From assembly GCF_050586465.1 (NCBI RefSeq), contig NZ_JBOCEG010000006.1, positions 62,001 through 126,000 on the forward strand: a DNA stretch of 64,000 nt. Direction: 5' to 3'. The DNA comes from CAJXYS01 sp913063035. GTDB taxonomy: Bacteria > Pseudomonadota > Alphaproteobacteria > Rhodobacterales > Rhodobacteraceae. The notes below the pieces were generated by a model that worked only from the letters and a program-made list of their open reading frames with translations, was not told the origin of the DNA and ran no database searches. Positions 40,635 to 48,965 of the stretch are shown piece after piece; position 1 is the stretch's first letter; each line of letters begins with the position of its first letter. The translations under genes were made by a program, and so were the position numbers.

Positions 40635-41591
40635 ATGATACGCAGCTACAGGATCAGCGACGACGGCCTCGCGGAGGCCGGCGCGCCGGACGCCCCGGAC
40701 GCGGTCTGGCTCGACCTGGTGGAGCCCACCGACGAAGAGCGCGGATCGCTCGCCGCACATCTTGGCCTGGCGCTGCCGAGCCGGGCCGACCAGGAAGAGA
40801 TCGAGCAGTCCTCGCGGCTTTATCTCGATCACGGGGTGCCGGTGATGACGGCCCTGCTGCCGGCCCGCGTCGATACGGACGAGGCGCATATCGGGCCGGT
40901 CACCTTCATCCTGACCGAAGACCGGCTGGTGACGCTGCGCCATCATCACCCGCGCCCCTTCACCCAGTTTCCCGCACGCGCCGCGCGCGCCTCGCTCGGC
41001 TGCAGTTCGGCGTTGACGGTTCTGTTGGGGCTGCTTGAGGACATCATCGACCGGCTGGCCGACATCACCGAGAATGTCGGACGCGAGATCGACGGGCTCT
41101 CGCGCGAGATTTTCCGCCCGTCGGGCGAGGCGCGCCCCGACCACCAGAAGACGCTTCGACAGATCGGCCAGTCCGACGCGCTGGTGATGCATTTGCGCGA
41201 GAGCCTCCTGACGCTGGAGCGGCTGTTGATCTTCCTGATCCCGGTGCTCGAGCAGCGCGAGGGCGGCAAGCCGGCGCGCGGCATGGTCCGGAGCTTTCAG
41301 CGCGACCTGCGCACCATCGCGGAACAGGCCGGGTTCCTGCAGCAGAAGACGGCGCTGCTGCTCGACGCGACGCTGGGCATGATCGACATCGAGCAGAACA
41401 AGATCATCAAGATCTTTTCCATCGCGGCGGTGGTCTTCCTGCCGCCGACGCTGATCGCCTCGATCTACGGGATGAACTTCGCGGCGATGCCGGAACTGGA
41501 CTGGGCCGCCGGCTACCCGGCGGCGCTGACGGCCATGGCGGTCTCGGCGGTGATCCCGCTCATCTATTTCAAGCGAAAGGGCTGGTTCTGA
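40635..41591 (+). CDS. CorA-family divalent metal transporter inside the phn operon
   Basis: The 318-residue protein has a large cytosolic N-terminal domain and two C-terminal membrane segments (IFSIAAVVFLPPTLIASI near 263 and YPAALTAMAVSAVIPLIYF). The signature YGMNF lies between them. It is a CorA-type magnesium or related divalent cation channel. It sits between phnK and phnL with gaps of only 30 and 15 bases, so it should be co-transcribed. Placement in a phn operon is unusual in my experience and suggests a magnesium supply role for the ATP-hungry pathway, which is inference. Confidence 0.9.
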   Translation: MIRSYRISDDGLAEAGAPDAPDAVWLDLVEPTDEERGSLAAHLGLALPSRADQEEIEQSSRLYLDHGVPVMTALLPARVDTDEAHIGPVTFILTEDRLVTLRHHHPRPFTQFPARAARASLGCSSALTVLLGLLEDIIDRLADITENVGREIDGLSREIFRPSGEARPDHQKTLRQIGQSDALVMHLRESLLTLERLLIFLIPVLEQREGGKPARGMVRSFQRDLRTIAEQAGFLQQKTALLLDATLGMIDIEQNKIIKIFSIAAVVFLPPTLIASIYGMNFAAMPELDWAAGYPAALTAMAVSAVIPLIYFKRKGWF

Positions 41592-41606
41592 CCGGCAGGG
41601 GGCAAC

Positions 41607-42287
41607 ATGATCCGCATCGAGAACGTCTCTAAATCCTTCACGCTGCACAACCAGGGCGGCGCCGTGATCCCGGTCATGGCGGGCGCGACACTCGCCGTGG
41701 CCGCGGGCGAATGCGTGGCGCTGACGGGCGTGTCGGGCGCGGGAAAGTCCACGCTGATGCGGATGATCTACGGCAATTACCTCGCGGCCGGGGGGCGGAT
41801 CCTGATCGGGGACGTCGACGTGGTCGCGGCGGAGCCGCGCGAGATCATCGAGCTGCGCCGCACGACGCTCGGCTATGTCAGCCAGTTCCTGCGGGTGGTG
41901 CCGCGGGTGCCGGCGCTGGACGTGGTGGCCGAGCCGCTGCTGCGGGTGGGCACGCCGGCCGACGAGTCGCGCGACCGGGCAGCGGCGCTGCTGACGCGGC
42001 TCAGGATCCCCGAGACGCTCTGGCAGCTCTCGCCGCTCACCTTCTCGGGTGGCGAGCAGCAACGCGTCAACATCGCCCGCGGGTTCGCCCATGCCTACCC
42101 GGCGCTGCTGCTCGACGAGCCCACGGCCAGCCTCGACGGTGCCAACCGCGAGACCGTCCTCGACCTGATTGACGAGGCCAAGGCCCGCGGCGCCGCCATC
42201 ATCGGCATCTTTCACGACGCGGCGGCGCGGGACCGCGTCTGCGACCGGGTGATCGACGTCTCGCGCTTCGCGGTGGCGGCGGCATGA
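41607..42287 (+). CDS. phnL: Phosphonate C-P lyase ABC-type protein PhnL
   Basis: The 226-residue protein is an ABC ATPase with Walker A GVSGAGKST near residue 46, signature FSGGEQQRVNIARGFA near residue 148 and Walker B ALLLDEPTASLDG near residue 170. MIRIENVSKSFTLHNQGG at the N-terminus is a PhnL feature. PhnL acts with PhnGHI in the initial transfer step of C-P lyase. It overlaps phnN by four bases. Confidence 0.94.
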   Translation: MIRIENVSKSFTLHNQGGAVIPVMAGATLAVAAGECVALTGVSGAGKSTLMRMIYGNYLAAGGRILIGDVDVVAAEPREIIELRRTTLGYVSQFLRVVPRVPALDVVAEPLLRVGTPADESRDRAAALLTRLRIPETLWQLSPLTFSGGEQQRVNIARGFAHAYPALLLDEPTASLDGANRETVLDLIDEAKARGAAIIGIFHDAAARDRVCDRVIDVSRFAVAAA

Positions 42288-42829
42288 GCGGCGGACGCCT
42301 CTTCGCGGTGGTGGGGCCGTCCGGCGCCGGCAAGGACACGCTGATCGACGGGGCGCGGGCAGCCCGCCCGGACATCCATTTTCCGCGCCGCGTCATCACC
42401 CGGCCCGAAACCGCGGGCGGCGAGCCCTTCGAGGGCGTGAGCGAAGCCGAATTCGCCCGGCGCAAGGCCGCCGGCACCTTTGCCATCGACTGGCAGGCGC
42501 ACGGGCTGTGCTATGGCATCCCGGCCAGCATCGACGCGGCGCTGGCCGCGGGGCGCGACGTGGTCTTCAACGGCTCGCGCGCGGCGCTGCCGGCGGCGCG
42601 GCGGCGCTATCCCGGACTGTCGGTGGTGCTGGTCACCGCGCCCGCCGGGGTGCTGGCGCGCCGCCTGGCCGCACGGGGGCGCGAAGCCGAGGACGAGATC
42701 GCCGCCCGCCTGGCCCGCGCGGACTACGCCGTGCCCGACGGCGCCCAGGTCGTCGAGAACGGCGGCACGGTCGCGGCCGGCGTCGCGGCCTTTCTCGCCT
42801 GCCTCAATGCGCCAGCGGCGCCCGCCTGA
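42284..42829 (+). CDS. phnN: Ribose 1,5-bisphosphate phosphokinase PhnN
   Basis: The 181-residue kinase has a guanylate-kinase-like fold with the P-loop VVGPSGAGKDTLIDGA near residue 9 and RVITRPETAGGE near residue 36. PhnN makes PRPP from ribose 1,5-bisphosphate, the last recycling step of the C-P lyase pathway. The start overlaps phnL. Its last 26 bases overlap the 3' end of the convergent DUF1045 gene. Confidence 0.93.
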   Translation: MSGGRLFAVVGPSGAGKDTLIDGARAARPDIHFPRRVITRPETAGGEPFEGVSEAEFARRKAAGTFAIDWQAHGLCYGIPASIDAALAAGRDVVFNGSRAALPAARRRYPGLSVVLVTAPAGVLARRLAARGREAEDEIAARLARADYAVPDGAQVVENGGTVAAGVAAFLACLNAPAAPA

Positions 42830-43496
42830 CGAGATGGAAACGGCCCGCCTCATCCTCGCCGAACAGGCAGAGATCGCGCACCGGCAGCGCCGTGCCGAGC
42901 GCCGGGGCGAAATGCGCGCGCAGGCGTTCCTTGACGGTCTCGCGCTCGTCGGGACCCAACCGGCCGGTGAGCGTGATGTGAAAGCGGAACTCGCCCATGA
43001 CATAGGGGTAACCCCAGCGGCGCAGAAGCGACTCCTGCCGGTCGCTCAGACCGGCGGCGCGGCGGCGGTCCAGTTCCTCCGCAGAGGGCGGCGCACGGAA
43101 GGCATCCAGCGACTCGACCGTGTTGGCGGCCAGCGCGGTCAGCGCCGGGCAGCAGGAGGCGGGCATCACCGCGATGAAATCGCCCAGGCAGCCAAGCGCG
43201 ACGCGCGGGATGTCGAAGGCGCCCTGCTCGGCCGCGAAGGCGTCGAGCGCCCGGACGAGATCGACCGGATCGCGCCCCTCGGCCAGGTGGAAGGGCGGCT
43301 TGAGCGTGCCGTGAAGCCCGTATTTGCGCGGCGTCTCGGTCAGACGGGCCACCGGCCGCGGCAGACCGTGCAGCGCCGGATGCGGCGCGGGCCGGCCGGT
43401 GATGGCGTCCCAGCCCAACCATGCGGCCCCAAGCCTGGCCAGGGGGTGATCCTCGGGCGGCGCGTAATAGATCGCGTATCTCTTGAAATCCGGCAT
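42804..43496 (-). CDS. DUF1045 2H phosphoesterase-like protein of phn clusters
   Basis: The 230-residue protein is the DUF1045 family often found in phosphonate operons. It carries two H-x-T-L motifs, HGTL at H62 and HITL at H173, which are the signature of the 2H phosphoesterase superfamily that cleaves cyclic phosphodiesters. No phnP is present in this cluster, so this protein is a candidate for opening 5-phosphoribosyl 1,2-cyclic phosphate (inference). GGAGGAAC precedes the ATG at 43496, which makes it the preferred start. It is divergent from phnM2; the 86-base gap holds CTGTTACAG but no clear operator. Confidence 0.85.
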   Translation of the reverse strand: MPDFKRYAIYYAPPEDHPLARLGAAWLGWDAITGRPAPHPALHGLPRPVARLTETPRKYGLHGTLKPPFHLAEGRDPVDLVRALDAFAAEQGAFDIPRVALGCLGDFIAVMPASCCPALTALAANTVESLDAFRAPPSAEELDRRRAAGLSDRQESLLRRWGYPYVMGEFRFHITLTGRLGPDERETVKERLRAHFAPALGTALPVRDLCLFGEDEAGRFHLVRRAPLAH

Positions 43497-43582
43497 CGGT
43501 GTTCCTCCCCGGTTAGCCATGCCATAGGACTGTTACAGCCCCGCGACAAGACTGCGGGCCAAGGAACTGACAAGGCGGGAAA

Positions 43583-44725
43583 ATGACGGAAACGGTACTG
43601 GCGAATGCGCGGCTTGTCCTGCCCGGCGAGGTCGTGACCGGCAGCCTGAGGATCGCGGGCGGCGACATCGCCGCGATCGACACGGGAATGGCCGTGCCGG
43701 CCGGTGCGCTGGACTGCGAGGGCGACTACCTGGCGCCCGGCCTGATCGAGCTGCACACCGACAATCTCGAGCGCCACATGCAGCCCCGGCCGGGCGTGAA
43801 ATGGCCGCAGAAAGCCGCGGTGATCGCCCATGACGCGGAACTCGCAAGCGTCGGGATAACCACGGTTTTCGATGCGCTCCGCGTCGGCTCGATCCTGTCG
43901 AACGACCGGTCGCGCCATGGCAAGTATGCCCGCGACCTGACCCGCCACATCCTGGACCTGCGCAGCGCCGGCCGGCTCCGGATCAGCCATTTCCTGCATC
44001 TGCGCGCCGAGATCTGCTCGGAGACGCTGCTGGAGGAGCTGGAGGAATTCGTCCCCGAGGATCGGATCGGGATCCTCAGCCTGATGGATCACACGCCGGG
44101 CCAGCGGCAATTCAGGGACCTGTCGAAATTCGCCGAGTATCTCACTGGAAAATATGGCATGTCCCGCGAGGATATCGATGCGCATTTCGAAGGACTCTAT
44201 GCCCTGAAGACGCGCTACGGCGCGCGCCACGAGACCGGCGCGGTGGATCACGCGCGCCGGCTCGGTGCGGTGCTCGCGAGCCATGACGACACCCGGTCCG
44301 AGGACGTCGAGACCTCGGCGGCGCATGGCTGCCGCCTGGCCGAGTTTCCCACCACGGAAGAAGCCGCCGAGGCCTGCCGCGCGTCCGGCATCGCGGTGAT
44401 GATGGGGGCGCCGAACCTGCTGCGGGGCGGATCGCATTCGGGAAATGTCGGGGCCGGCGTCCTGGCCGAGCAGGGCTTGCTCGATATCCTGTCGTCGGAT
44501 TACGCGCCCTCGGCGCTCTTGATGGGGGCGGTGCGGCTCGGGCTCGAGACGCAGGACATGGCGGCGGGTCTGCGCACGGTGACCGCCGCGCCGGCCGCGG
44601 TGGCGGGGCTGTCCGACCGGGGCCGTATCGCGCCCGGGCTCCGGGCCGACCTCGTCCGCTTCTCGCTGGCCGAGGGCCTGCCGATCACCCGCGCCGCCTG
44701 GAGCCGCGGCCACCGGGTGGCGTGA
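43583..44725 (+). CDS. phnM: PhnM paralog 2, alpha-D-ribose 1-methylphosphonate 5-triphosphate diphosphatase
   Basis: The 380-residue protein is the canonical PhnM type. The metal-binding motif is APGLIELHTDNLERH near residue 51, with FHDLR-equivalent ISLMDHTPGQRQF near residue 167, SHDDTRSEDVE near residue 233 and VMMGAPNLLRGGSHSGN near residue 272. It hydrolyses the triphosphate of the C-P lyase intermediate to phosphate ester plus pyrophosphate. It starts a plus-strand unit divergent from DUF1045 and is convergent with gcdH. A 14-bp palindrome (44743-44756) lies after the stop without a T-run. Confidence 0.93.
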   Translation: MTETVLANARLVLPGEVVTGSLRIAGGDIAAIDTGMAVPAGALDCEGDYLAPGLIELHTDNLERHMQPRPGVKWPQKAAVIAHDAELASVGITTVFDALRVGSILSNDRSRHGKYARDLTRHILDLRSAGRLRISHFLHLRAEICSETLLEELEEFVPEDRIGILSLMDHTPGQRQFRDLSKFAEYLTGKYGMSREDIDAHFEGLYALKTRYGARHETGAVDHARRLGAVLASHDDTRSEDVETSAAHGCRLAEFPTTEEAAEACRASGIAVMMGAPNLLRGGSHSGNVGAGVLAEQGLLDILSSDYAPSALLMGAVRLGLETQDMAAGLRTVTAAPAAVAGLSDRGRIAPGLRADLVRFSLAEGLPITRAAWSRGHRVA

Positions 44726-44761
44726 CCCCGCCCGGCGGGCCGGACGGGATCCCGTCGCGCC

Positions 44762-45982
44762 CTAGAAGAAGGCCTGCAGACCGGTCTGGGCGCGCCCCAG
44801 GATCAGGGCATGGACGTCATGGGTGCCCTCGTAGGTATTGACCGTCTCGAGGTTCACCATGTGGCGCATCACCTGGAATTCCTCGGAGATGCCGTTGCCG
44901 CCATGCATGTCGCGCGCCAGCCGCGCCACGTCGAGCGCCTTGCCGCAGTTGTTGCGCTTGACGAGGCTGATCATCTCGGGCGCCGCGCGGCCCTCGTCCA
45001 GCAGGCGTCCCACCCGCAGCGAGCCCTGAAGCCCCAGCGCGATCTCGGTCTGCATGTCGGCGAGCTTTTTCTGGAACAGCTGTGTCTGCGCCAGCGGCCG
45101 GTCGAACTGCTTGCGGTCGAGCCCGTATTGCCGTGCCGCGTGCCAGCAGAACTCGGCCGCGCCCATCACGCCCCAGGAGATGCCGTAGCGCGCCCGGTTG
45201 AGACAGCCGAACGGACCCTTCAGACCCTCGACATTGGGCAGCAGCGCGTCCTCGCCCACCTCGACGCCGTCCATGACGATCTCGCCGGTGATCGAGGCGC
45301 GCAGGGACAGCTTGCCGCCGACCTTGGGCGCCGAGAGCCCCTTCATGCCCTTCTCCAGCACGAAGCCGCGGATCTTGCCGCCATGCGCCTCGGACTTGGC
45401 CCAGACCACGAAGACATCCGCGATCGGCGAATTGGAGATCCACATCTTGGAGCCCGAAATCACGTAGCCGTCCGCGGTCTTCTTGGCGACGGTCTTCATG
45501 CCCGCGGGGTCCGAGCCCGCATCGGGCTCGGTCAGGCCGAAGCACCCGATCAGCGCGCCCTTCGCCAGCCCGGGCAGGTATTTCCGGCGCTGCTCTTCCG
45601 AGCCGTAGGCGTGGATCGGGTACATCACCAGCGAGGATTGCACGCTCATCATCGAGCGGTAGCCGGAATCGACGCGCTCCACCTCGCGGGCGACGAGCCC
45701 GTAGGTGACGTAGCCCGCGCCGATGCCGCCGTATTCCTCGGGGATCGTCACGCCCAGCAGGCCCATCTCGCCCATCTCGGCGAAGATCGACGGATCGGTC
45801 TCGGCCTCGCGATAGGCGTCGATGATGCGCGGCTGAAGCTTTTCCTGCGCATAGGCGCGCGCCGCGTCGCGCATCATCCGCTCGTCCTCGGTCAGCTGGT
45901 CCTCGAGCCGGAAGGGATCCTCCCAGTCGAAGCGCGAGAGAGAGGGCGAGTCCTTGGCCGGGATCGGCGTTTCCATGTTCAT
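44762..45982 (-). CDS. gcdH: Glutaryl-CoA dehydrogenase
   Basis: The 406-residue flavoprotein belongs to the acyl-CoA dehydrogenases. Motifs include CFGLTEPDAGSDP near residue 151, KMWISNSPIADVFVVW near residue 182 and the catalytic glutamate in TVNTYEGTHDVHALILGRA near residue 385. These, with FDWEDPFRLEDQLTEDE near the N-terminus, match GcdH, which turns glutaryl-CoA into crotonyl-CoA in lysine and tryptophan breakdown. The start at 45982 is the first methionine that fits; an in-frame frame upstream lacks family resemblance. It appears to be a single-gene unit. Confidence 0.9.
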   Translation of the reverse strand: MNMETPIPAKDSPSLSRFDWEDPFRLEDQLTEDERMMRDAARAYAQEKLQPRIIDAYREAETDPSIFAEMGEMGLLGVTIPEEYGGIGAGYVTYGLVAREVERVDSGYRSMMSVQSSLVMYPIHAYGSEEQRRKYLPGLAKGALIGCFGLTEPDAGSDPAGMKTVAKKTADGYVISGSKMWISNSPIADVFVVWAKSEAHGGKIRGFVLEKGMKGLSAPKVGGKLSLRASITGEIVMDGVEVGEDALLPNVEGLKGPFGCLNRARYGISWGVMGAAEFCWHAARQYGLDRKQFDRPLAQTQLFQKKLADMQTEIALGLQGSLRVGRLLDEGRAAPEMISLVKRNNCGKALDVARLARDMHGGNGISEEFQVMRHMVNLETVNTYEGTHDVHALILGRAQTGLQAFF

Positions 45983-46075
45983 GTCTTTCCTCCGCAGGCT
46001 GGCACGGGTGTCGTGCCGGACCGTATCAATTGCAACGAGCGGCCACAACGGGCAAGCCGTATCGTTTCGTCGTGT

Positions 46076-46789
46076 TCAGCCGACATGTTCCTCGACGGCG
46101 GGTATCTGCGCGCGATGCGCCTGGCCCGCCGCCGCCGCCGCGACCAGCGCCCGGAAGATCGCGCGCTGCCGGTGGGCGTAGAACAGGTGCTCCGGATGCC
46201 ATTGCACGCCGAGCGCGAAGGGATCGGTCACGCGTTCGACGGCCTGGATCATGCCGCCCGTGTCGCGGGCCGCGACGCGGATGCCCACGCCAAGGCGGTC
46301 CACCGACTGCGTGTGCAGCACGTTGACCCGCATGCCCTCCGGCCCGGCGATGCCCTCCAGCCGCGAGCCCGGCACGATCTCGATCGACTTGCGCGGCAGG
46401 ACCGTCCAGCGCCGGTCGCTCCTGTCGTAGACGCTGTAGGCGTCCTGGTGCAGCGTGCCCCCGAGGGCCACGTTCAGCATCTGCGCGCCCCGGCATATCC
46501 CGAGGATCGGCTTGTTGAGTTCGAAGGCCCTGTGGACGAGGTCGCGCTCCATCCGGTCGCGGTCGGGGTCGAGCCGCGCACTGGAGACGAGATGCCCGCC
46601 ATAGAAATCGGGCGAGATATCGTCCCCGCCGCCCACGATGATGCCGTCTGCATGATCGATATCCGTGCCGTATCCGTTGCCCCAGCGCACCGCGCGCCCG
46701 CCGGCGAGCCATATGTTGAAGGCCAGCAGGGGAAAGACGCGCCAGCCGCTGCGGCGCGACGTGGTCACACCGATCACGGGTCGGGTCAT
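46076..46789 (-). CDS. Class-I glutamine amidotransferase-like (peptidase C26) protein paired with amidoligase
   Basis: The 237-residue protein matches the gamma-glutamyl-gamma-aminobutyrate hydrolase/peptidase C26 family. The nucleophile cysteine lies in PILGICRGAQMLNVALGG near residue 97, and the His-Glu pair is in GVQWHPEHLF near residue 201. Members cleave gamma-glutamyl amide bonds or supply ammonia. It overlaps the amidoligase gene by four bases. Such amidoligase/GATase pairs are predicted to make or remove unusual peptide-type amide bonds, with unknown substrates. Confidence 0.87.
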   Translation of the reverse strand: MTRPVIGVTTSRRSGWRVFPLLAFNIWLAGGRAVRWGNGYGTDIDHADGIIVGGGDDISPDFYGGHLVSSARLDPDRDRMERDLVHRAFELNKPILGICRGAQMLNVALGGTLHQDAYSVYDRSDRRWTVLPRKSIEIVPGSRLEGIAGPEGMRVNVLHTQSVDRLGVGIRVAARDTGGMIQAVERVTDPFALGVQWHPEHLFYAHRQRAIFRALVAAAAAGQAHRAQIPAVEEHVG

Positions 46790-47748
46790 AGGCGTGCCTC
46801 TCCGCTCAGGCCGTGGCGGGAAAGTATGGCATCCGCGCGATCCTTCCAGTCCGGCCGCACGGTCAGCAGCGCGCCGCGATGGGCGGCCCAGGCCTCGGCC
46901 AGCTCGGCCATCGCGGCGCGGTCCGCGGCCACGCGCTCGACCAGCACCCAGCGGTTCCATTCGTCCGCCAGCCTGTAGTCGGCTTCGTCGATCCGGCAGT
47001 CCGGCAGGCGGTAGTGAAAGGTCGGCCGCCCCCCGGTGGCGGTATCCCGCGGGAAAAGCCGGTCGAAGCGGGCGCGGTCGAGATGCGCGAAGAGCGGCAG
47101 CATGTCGAGCCCGCGGTTGCGGGTATTGCCGTGCCGGGCGTAGAGCCCGAACAGCGCATCGACATCCATCTCGGGCCAGCCGGCGGCCAGGTCGTCGACG
47201 AAGCCCCGCGGATAGGGGTCGGTGAAGGGCAGCACCCGTCGGCTGAGATTGATCGGGTTCACCGCGCGCAGCCAGTCTTCGATCAGCGCATAGGCGGTGA
47301 CGATATGCACGGTGGCCGTGCCCGAGAGCGCGGGCACCTCCGGGTTGAAATGCACCCCGAAGCCAAGGAACAGGCCGTCGCGGCTGCCCGTCGCGCCGCG
47401 CGCGCGCAACCGCGCGCGAAGCTTTTCCAGCGTGGGCAGCGCCGCGGGCGGCAACGGCGGGGTGACGATCTCCACCGGGATGACCGCGCTGCCGAGTTCG
47501 AGCCCGGCCTTCTTCAGCGGCGTGTCGGCATATTTGCGCAGGGCCGTGTCGAGATAGACCCGGAAGGTGCCGATCCCGGTGTCGCGGATCTCGGTCTCGA
47601 GCGCGCCGGCGTCGTGGAGGCTGCCGCCGAATTCCGCGCGCACGCAGGCTGCGGCGGCGTCGCGGTCCAGCCCGCCGAACTCGATCTCGACGCCGATCCG
47701 TCTCTCCGAGCCGTCCTCGGTCGTGGGGGTGGGCAGCGGGGCGAACAT
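46786..47748 (-). CDS. Amidoligase-family enzyme (glutamine-synthetase-like fold)
   Basis: The 320-residue protein matches the amidoligase family (PF12224). Its N-terminal motif RIGVEIEFGGLDRD near residue 17 and IPVEIVTPPLPP near residue 88 supply the acidic metal ligands of the glutamine-synthetase-like fold. FGVHFNPEVP near residue 127 is another conserved segment. The family is predicted to form amide bonds using ATP, but products are unknown. The start at 47748 (MFAPLPTPTTED) fits the family; a further in-frame ATG at 47823 would add 25 residues. It is upstream of and overlaps the C26 gene. Confidence 0.85.
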   Translation of the reverse strand: MFAPLPTPTTEDGSERRIGVEIEFGGLDRDAAAACVRAEFGGSLHDAGALETEIRDTGIGTFRVYLDTALRKYADTPLKKAGLELGSAVIPVEIVTPPLPPAALPTLEKLRARLRARGATGSRDGLFLGFGVHFNPEVPALSGTATVHIVTAYALIEDWLRAVNPINLSRRVLPFTDPYPRGFVDDLAAGWPEMDVDALFGLYARHGNTRNRGLDMLPLFAHLDRARFDRLFPRDTATGGRPTFHYRLPDCRIDEADYRLADEWNRWVLVERVAADRAAMAELAEAWAAHRGALLTVRPDWKDRADAILSRHGLSGEARL

Positions 47749-47947
47749 GGGCGGGTGCGCGGGGGGCTCCGTCTTGCGGGGCCCGGGGATCGGGCCGGAG
47801 GGATTGCCACGGGGGTAGCACATCGGGATCGCCCTGTCTGCAACGCCGCCGATGCCCCGGCGCGATGCCCGGCCCGGTCTTTGTCTTTGCCGCGCGGCTC
47901 CGCTAGGCTGCGGCGGACCGAAGGCGCCGCGCAACCTGGGAGATGGC

Positions 47948-48130
47948 ATGATCGAGATTTCCGGCATCGGCGGGTTCATCCTGCTTATCCTCGACCTCTG
48001 GGCGATCGTCTCCATCCTCGGGGCGTCGGCGACGACAGGGCGCAAGGTTCTGTGGATCCTGCTGGTCGTCCTGTTGCCGCTGCTGGGCTTCATCCTCTGG
48101 CTGATCGCCGGCCCGCGCGCGGGGCGCTAG
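47948..48130 (+). CDS. Small PLDc_N-like membrane protein
   Basis: The 60-residue product has two hydrophobic segments (GFILLILDLWAIVSIL and VLWILLVVLLPLLGFILWLI) and a short basic end, the pattern of stand-alone PLDc_N (phospholipase D nuclease N-terminal) proteins. The function is unknown. GGGAG precedes the ATG at 47948. It lies alone, divergent from the amidoligase gene and convergent with the Crp-type gene, 7 bases apart. Confidence 0.75.
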   Translation: MIEISGIGGFILLILDLWAIVSILGASATTGRKVLWILLVVLLPLLGFILWLIAGPRAGR

Positions 48131-48137
48131 ACGCGGG

Positions 48138-48869
48138 TCAGATCAGCGGCCGCTTCTGCGGCGTTTCATCGGGCGCGACCTGGGCGATCTCGCAGAGGCG
48201 GTCGAAATTGTTGACCGCCAGCCGGCCCTCGCGCCAGGTGGCGATCTGGCGTTCGCGCAGGGTCTTGAGGGTCTTGTTCGTGTGCACCAGCGACAGCCCC
48301 AGCGCGTCGGCCAGGTCCTGCTGGGTATAGGGCAGGGGCGCGTGCCCGTTGCGGGCCATGTCGACCGCCCGCGCCCGGCTGTAGACGTGGACGAAGGCGC
48401 GGGCCACCTTCTCGCGCGCGGTCATCTGCCCGAGCGCCGCGACGCTGTCGCCCAGGAAATGTTCCTCGATCGCGGCGAGCCATGTCAGGTCGAAGGCCCG
48501 TTGCGGCCGCTGGCGGAAAAGTGACCATAGGCTGGCCCGGTCGAAAACGCAGAGCGTCATCCGGGTGGTCGCCTCCATCGAGTGCTGCATCTTGCCCATG
48601 ACGCCGGCCTGCAGCCCGGCGAAATCGCCGGGCAGCGCGAAGTTGAGCACCTGCCGACGCCCGTCGGCCAGGGTCTTGTAGCGCAGGCCCATGCCCTCGA
48701 GCACCGTGAAGAGCTGCGGGCTGTTCGATCCCTCCATCAGCAACGTGGTTCCGGGATTGACATTCAGCTCGCCGGTCTTGAATTTCTGCATGAAGGCGAC
48801 CTCCTCCTCCGACATCGGGGTGAAGATCTCCTTCCGGCGCAGCGGGCATGCGTGGCATTTGGTGGCCAT
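48138..48869 (-). CDS. Crp/Fnr-family transcriptional regulator
   Basis: The 243-residue protein has a cyclic-nucleotide-binding-type sensor domain (about residues 28-150, with LPGDFAGLQAG near residue 87). A Crp-type winged helix follows near residue 175-225 (PYTQQDLADALGLSLVHTNK). The N-terminus has CHACPLRR, two cysteines only, so a full FNR iron-sulfur site is not present. The effector is unknown. AGGAG precedes the ATG at 48869. It is divergent from the degenerate receiver gene next to the general stress locus, and an EcfG-like near-match lies in between. Confidence 0.9.
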   Translation of the reverse strand: MATKCHACPLRRKEIFTPMSEEEVAFMQKFKTGELNVNPGTTLLMEGSNSPQLFTVLEGMGLRYKTLADGRRQVLNFALPGDFAGLQAGVMGKMQHSMEATTRMTLCVFDRASLWSLFRQRPQRAFDLTWLAAIEEHFLGDSVAALGQMTAREKVARAFVHVYSRARAVDMARNGHAPLPYTQQDLADALGLSLVHTNKTLKTLRERQIATWREGRLAVNNFDRLCEIAQVAPDETPQKRPLI

Positions 48870-48965
48870 CTTCGCTCCTGGCGTCATGTCATAGTTAAAT
48901 GCGCCGGCAGCGGATGGGTTCCACACTGCGAACCATGACCAGACCCGATTCGGGCAGGAGAAAGT

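Noticed and set aside
43497..43582. CTGTTACAG between DUF1045 and phnM2 considered as a Pho box
   Set aside because: The first half-site is only a partial match and no partner heptamer lies at the 11-base period.
44743..44756. 14-bp palindrome between phnM2 and gcdH considered as a terminator
   Set aside because: No T-run on either side and the central bases leave no proper loop.
48138..48869. Crp-type protein considered as FnrL itself
   Set aside because: Only two cysteines (CHAC) are seen near the N-terminus, not the set needed for an FNR-type iron-sulfur cluster.
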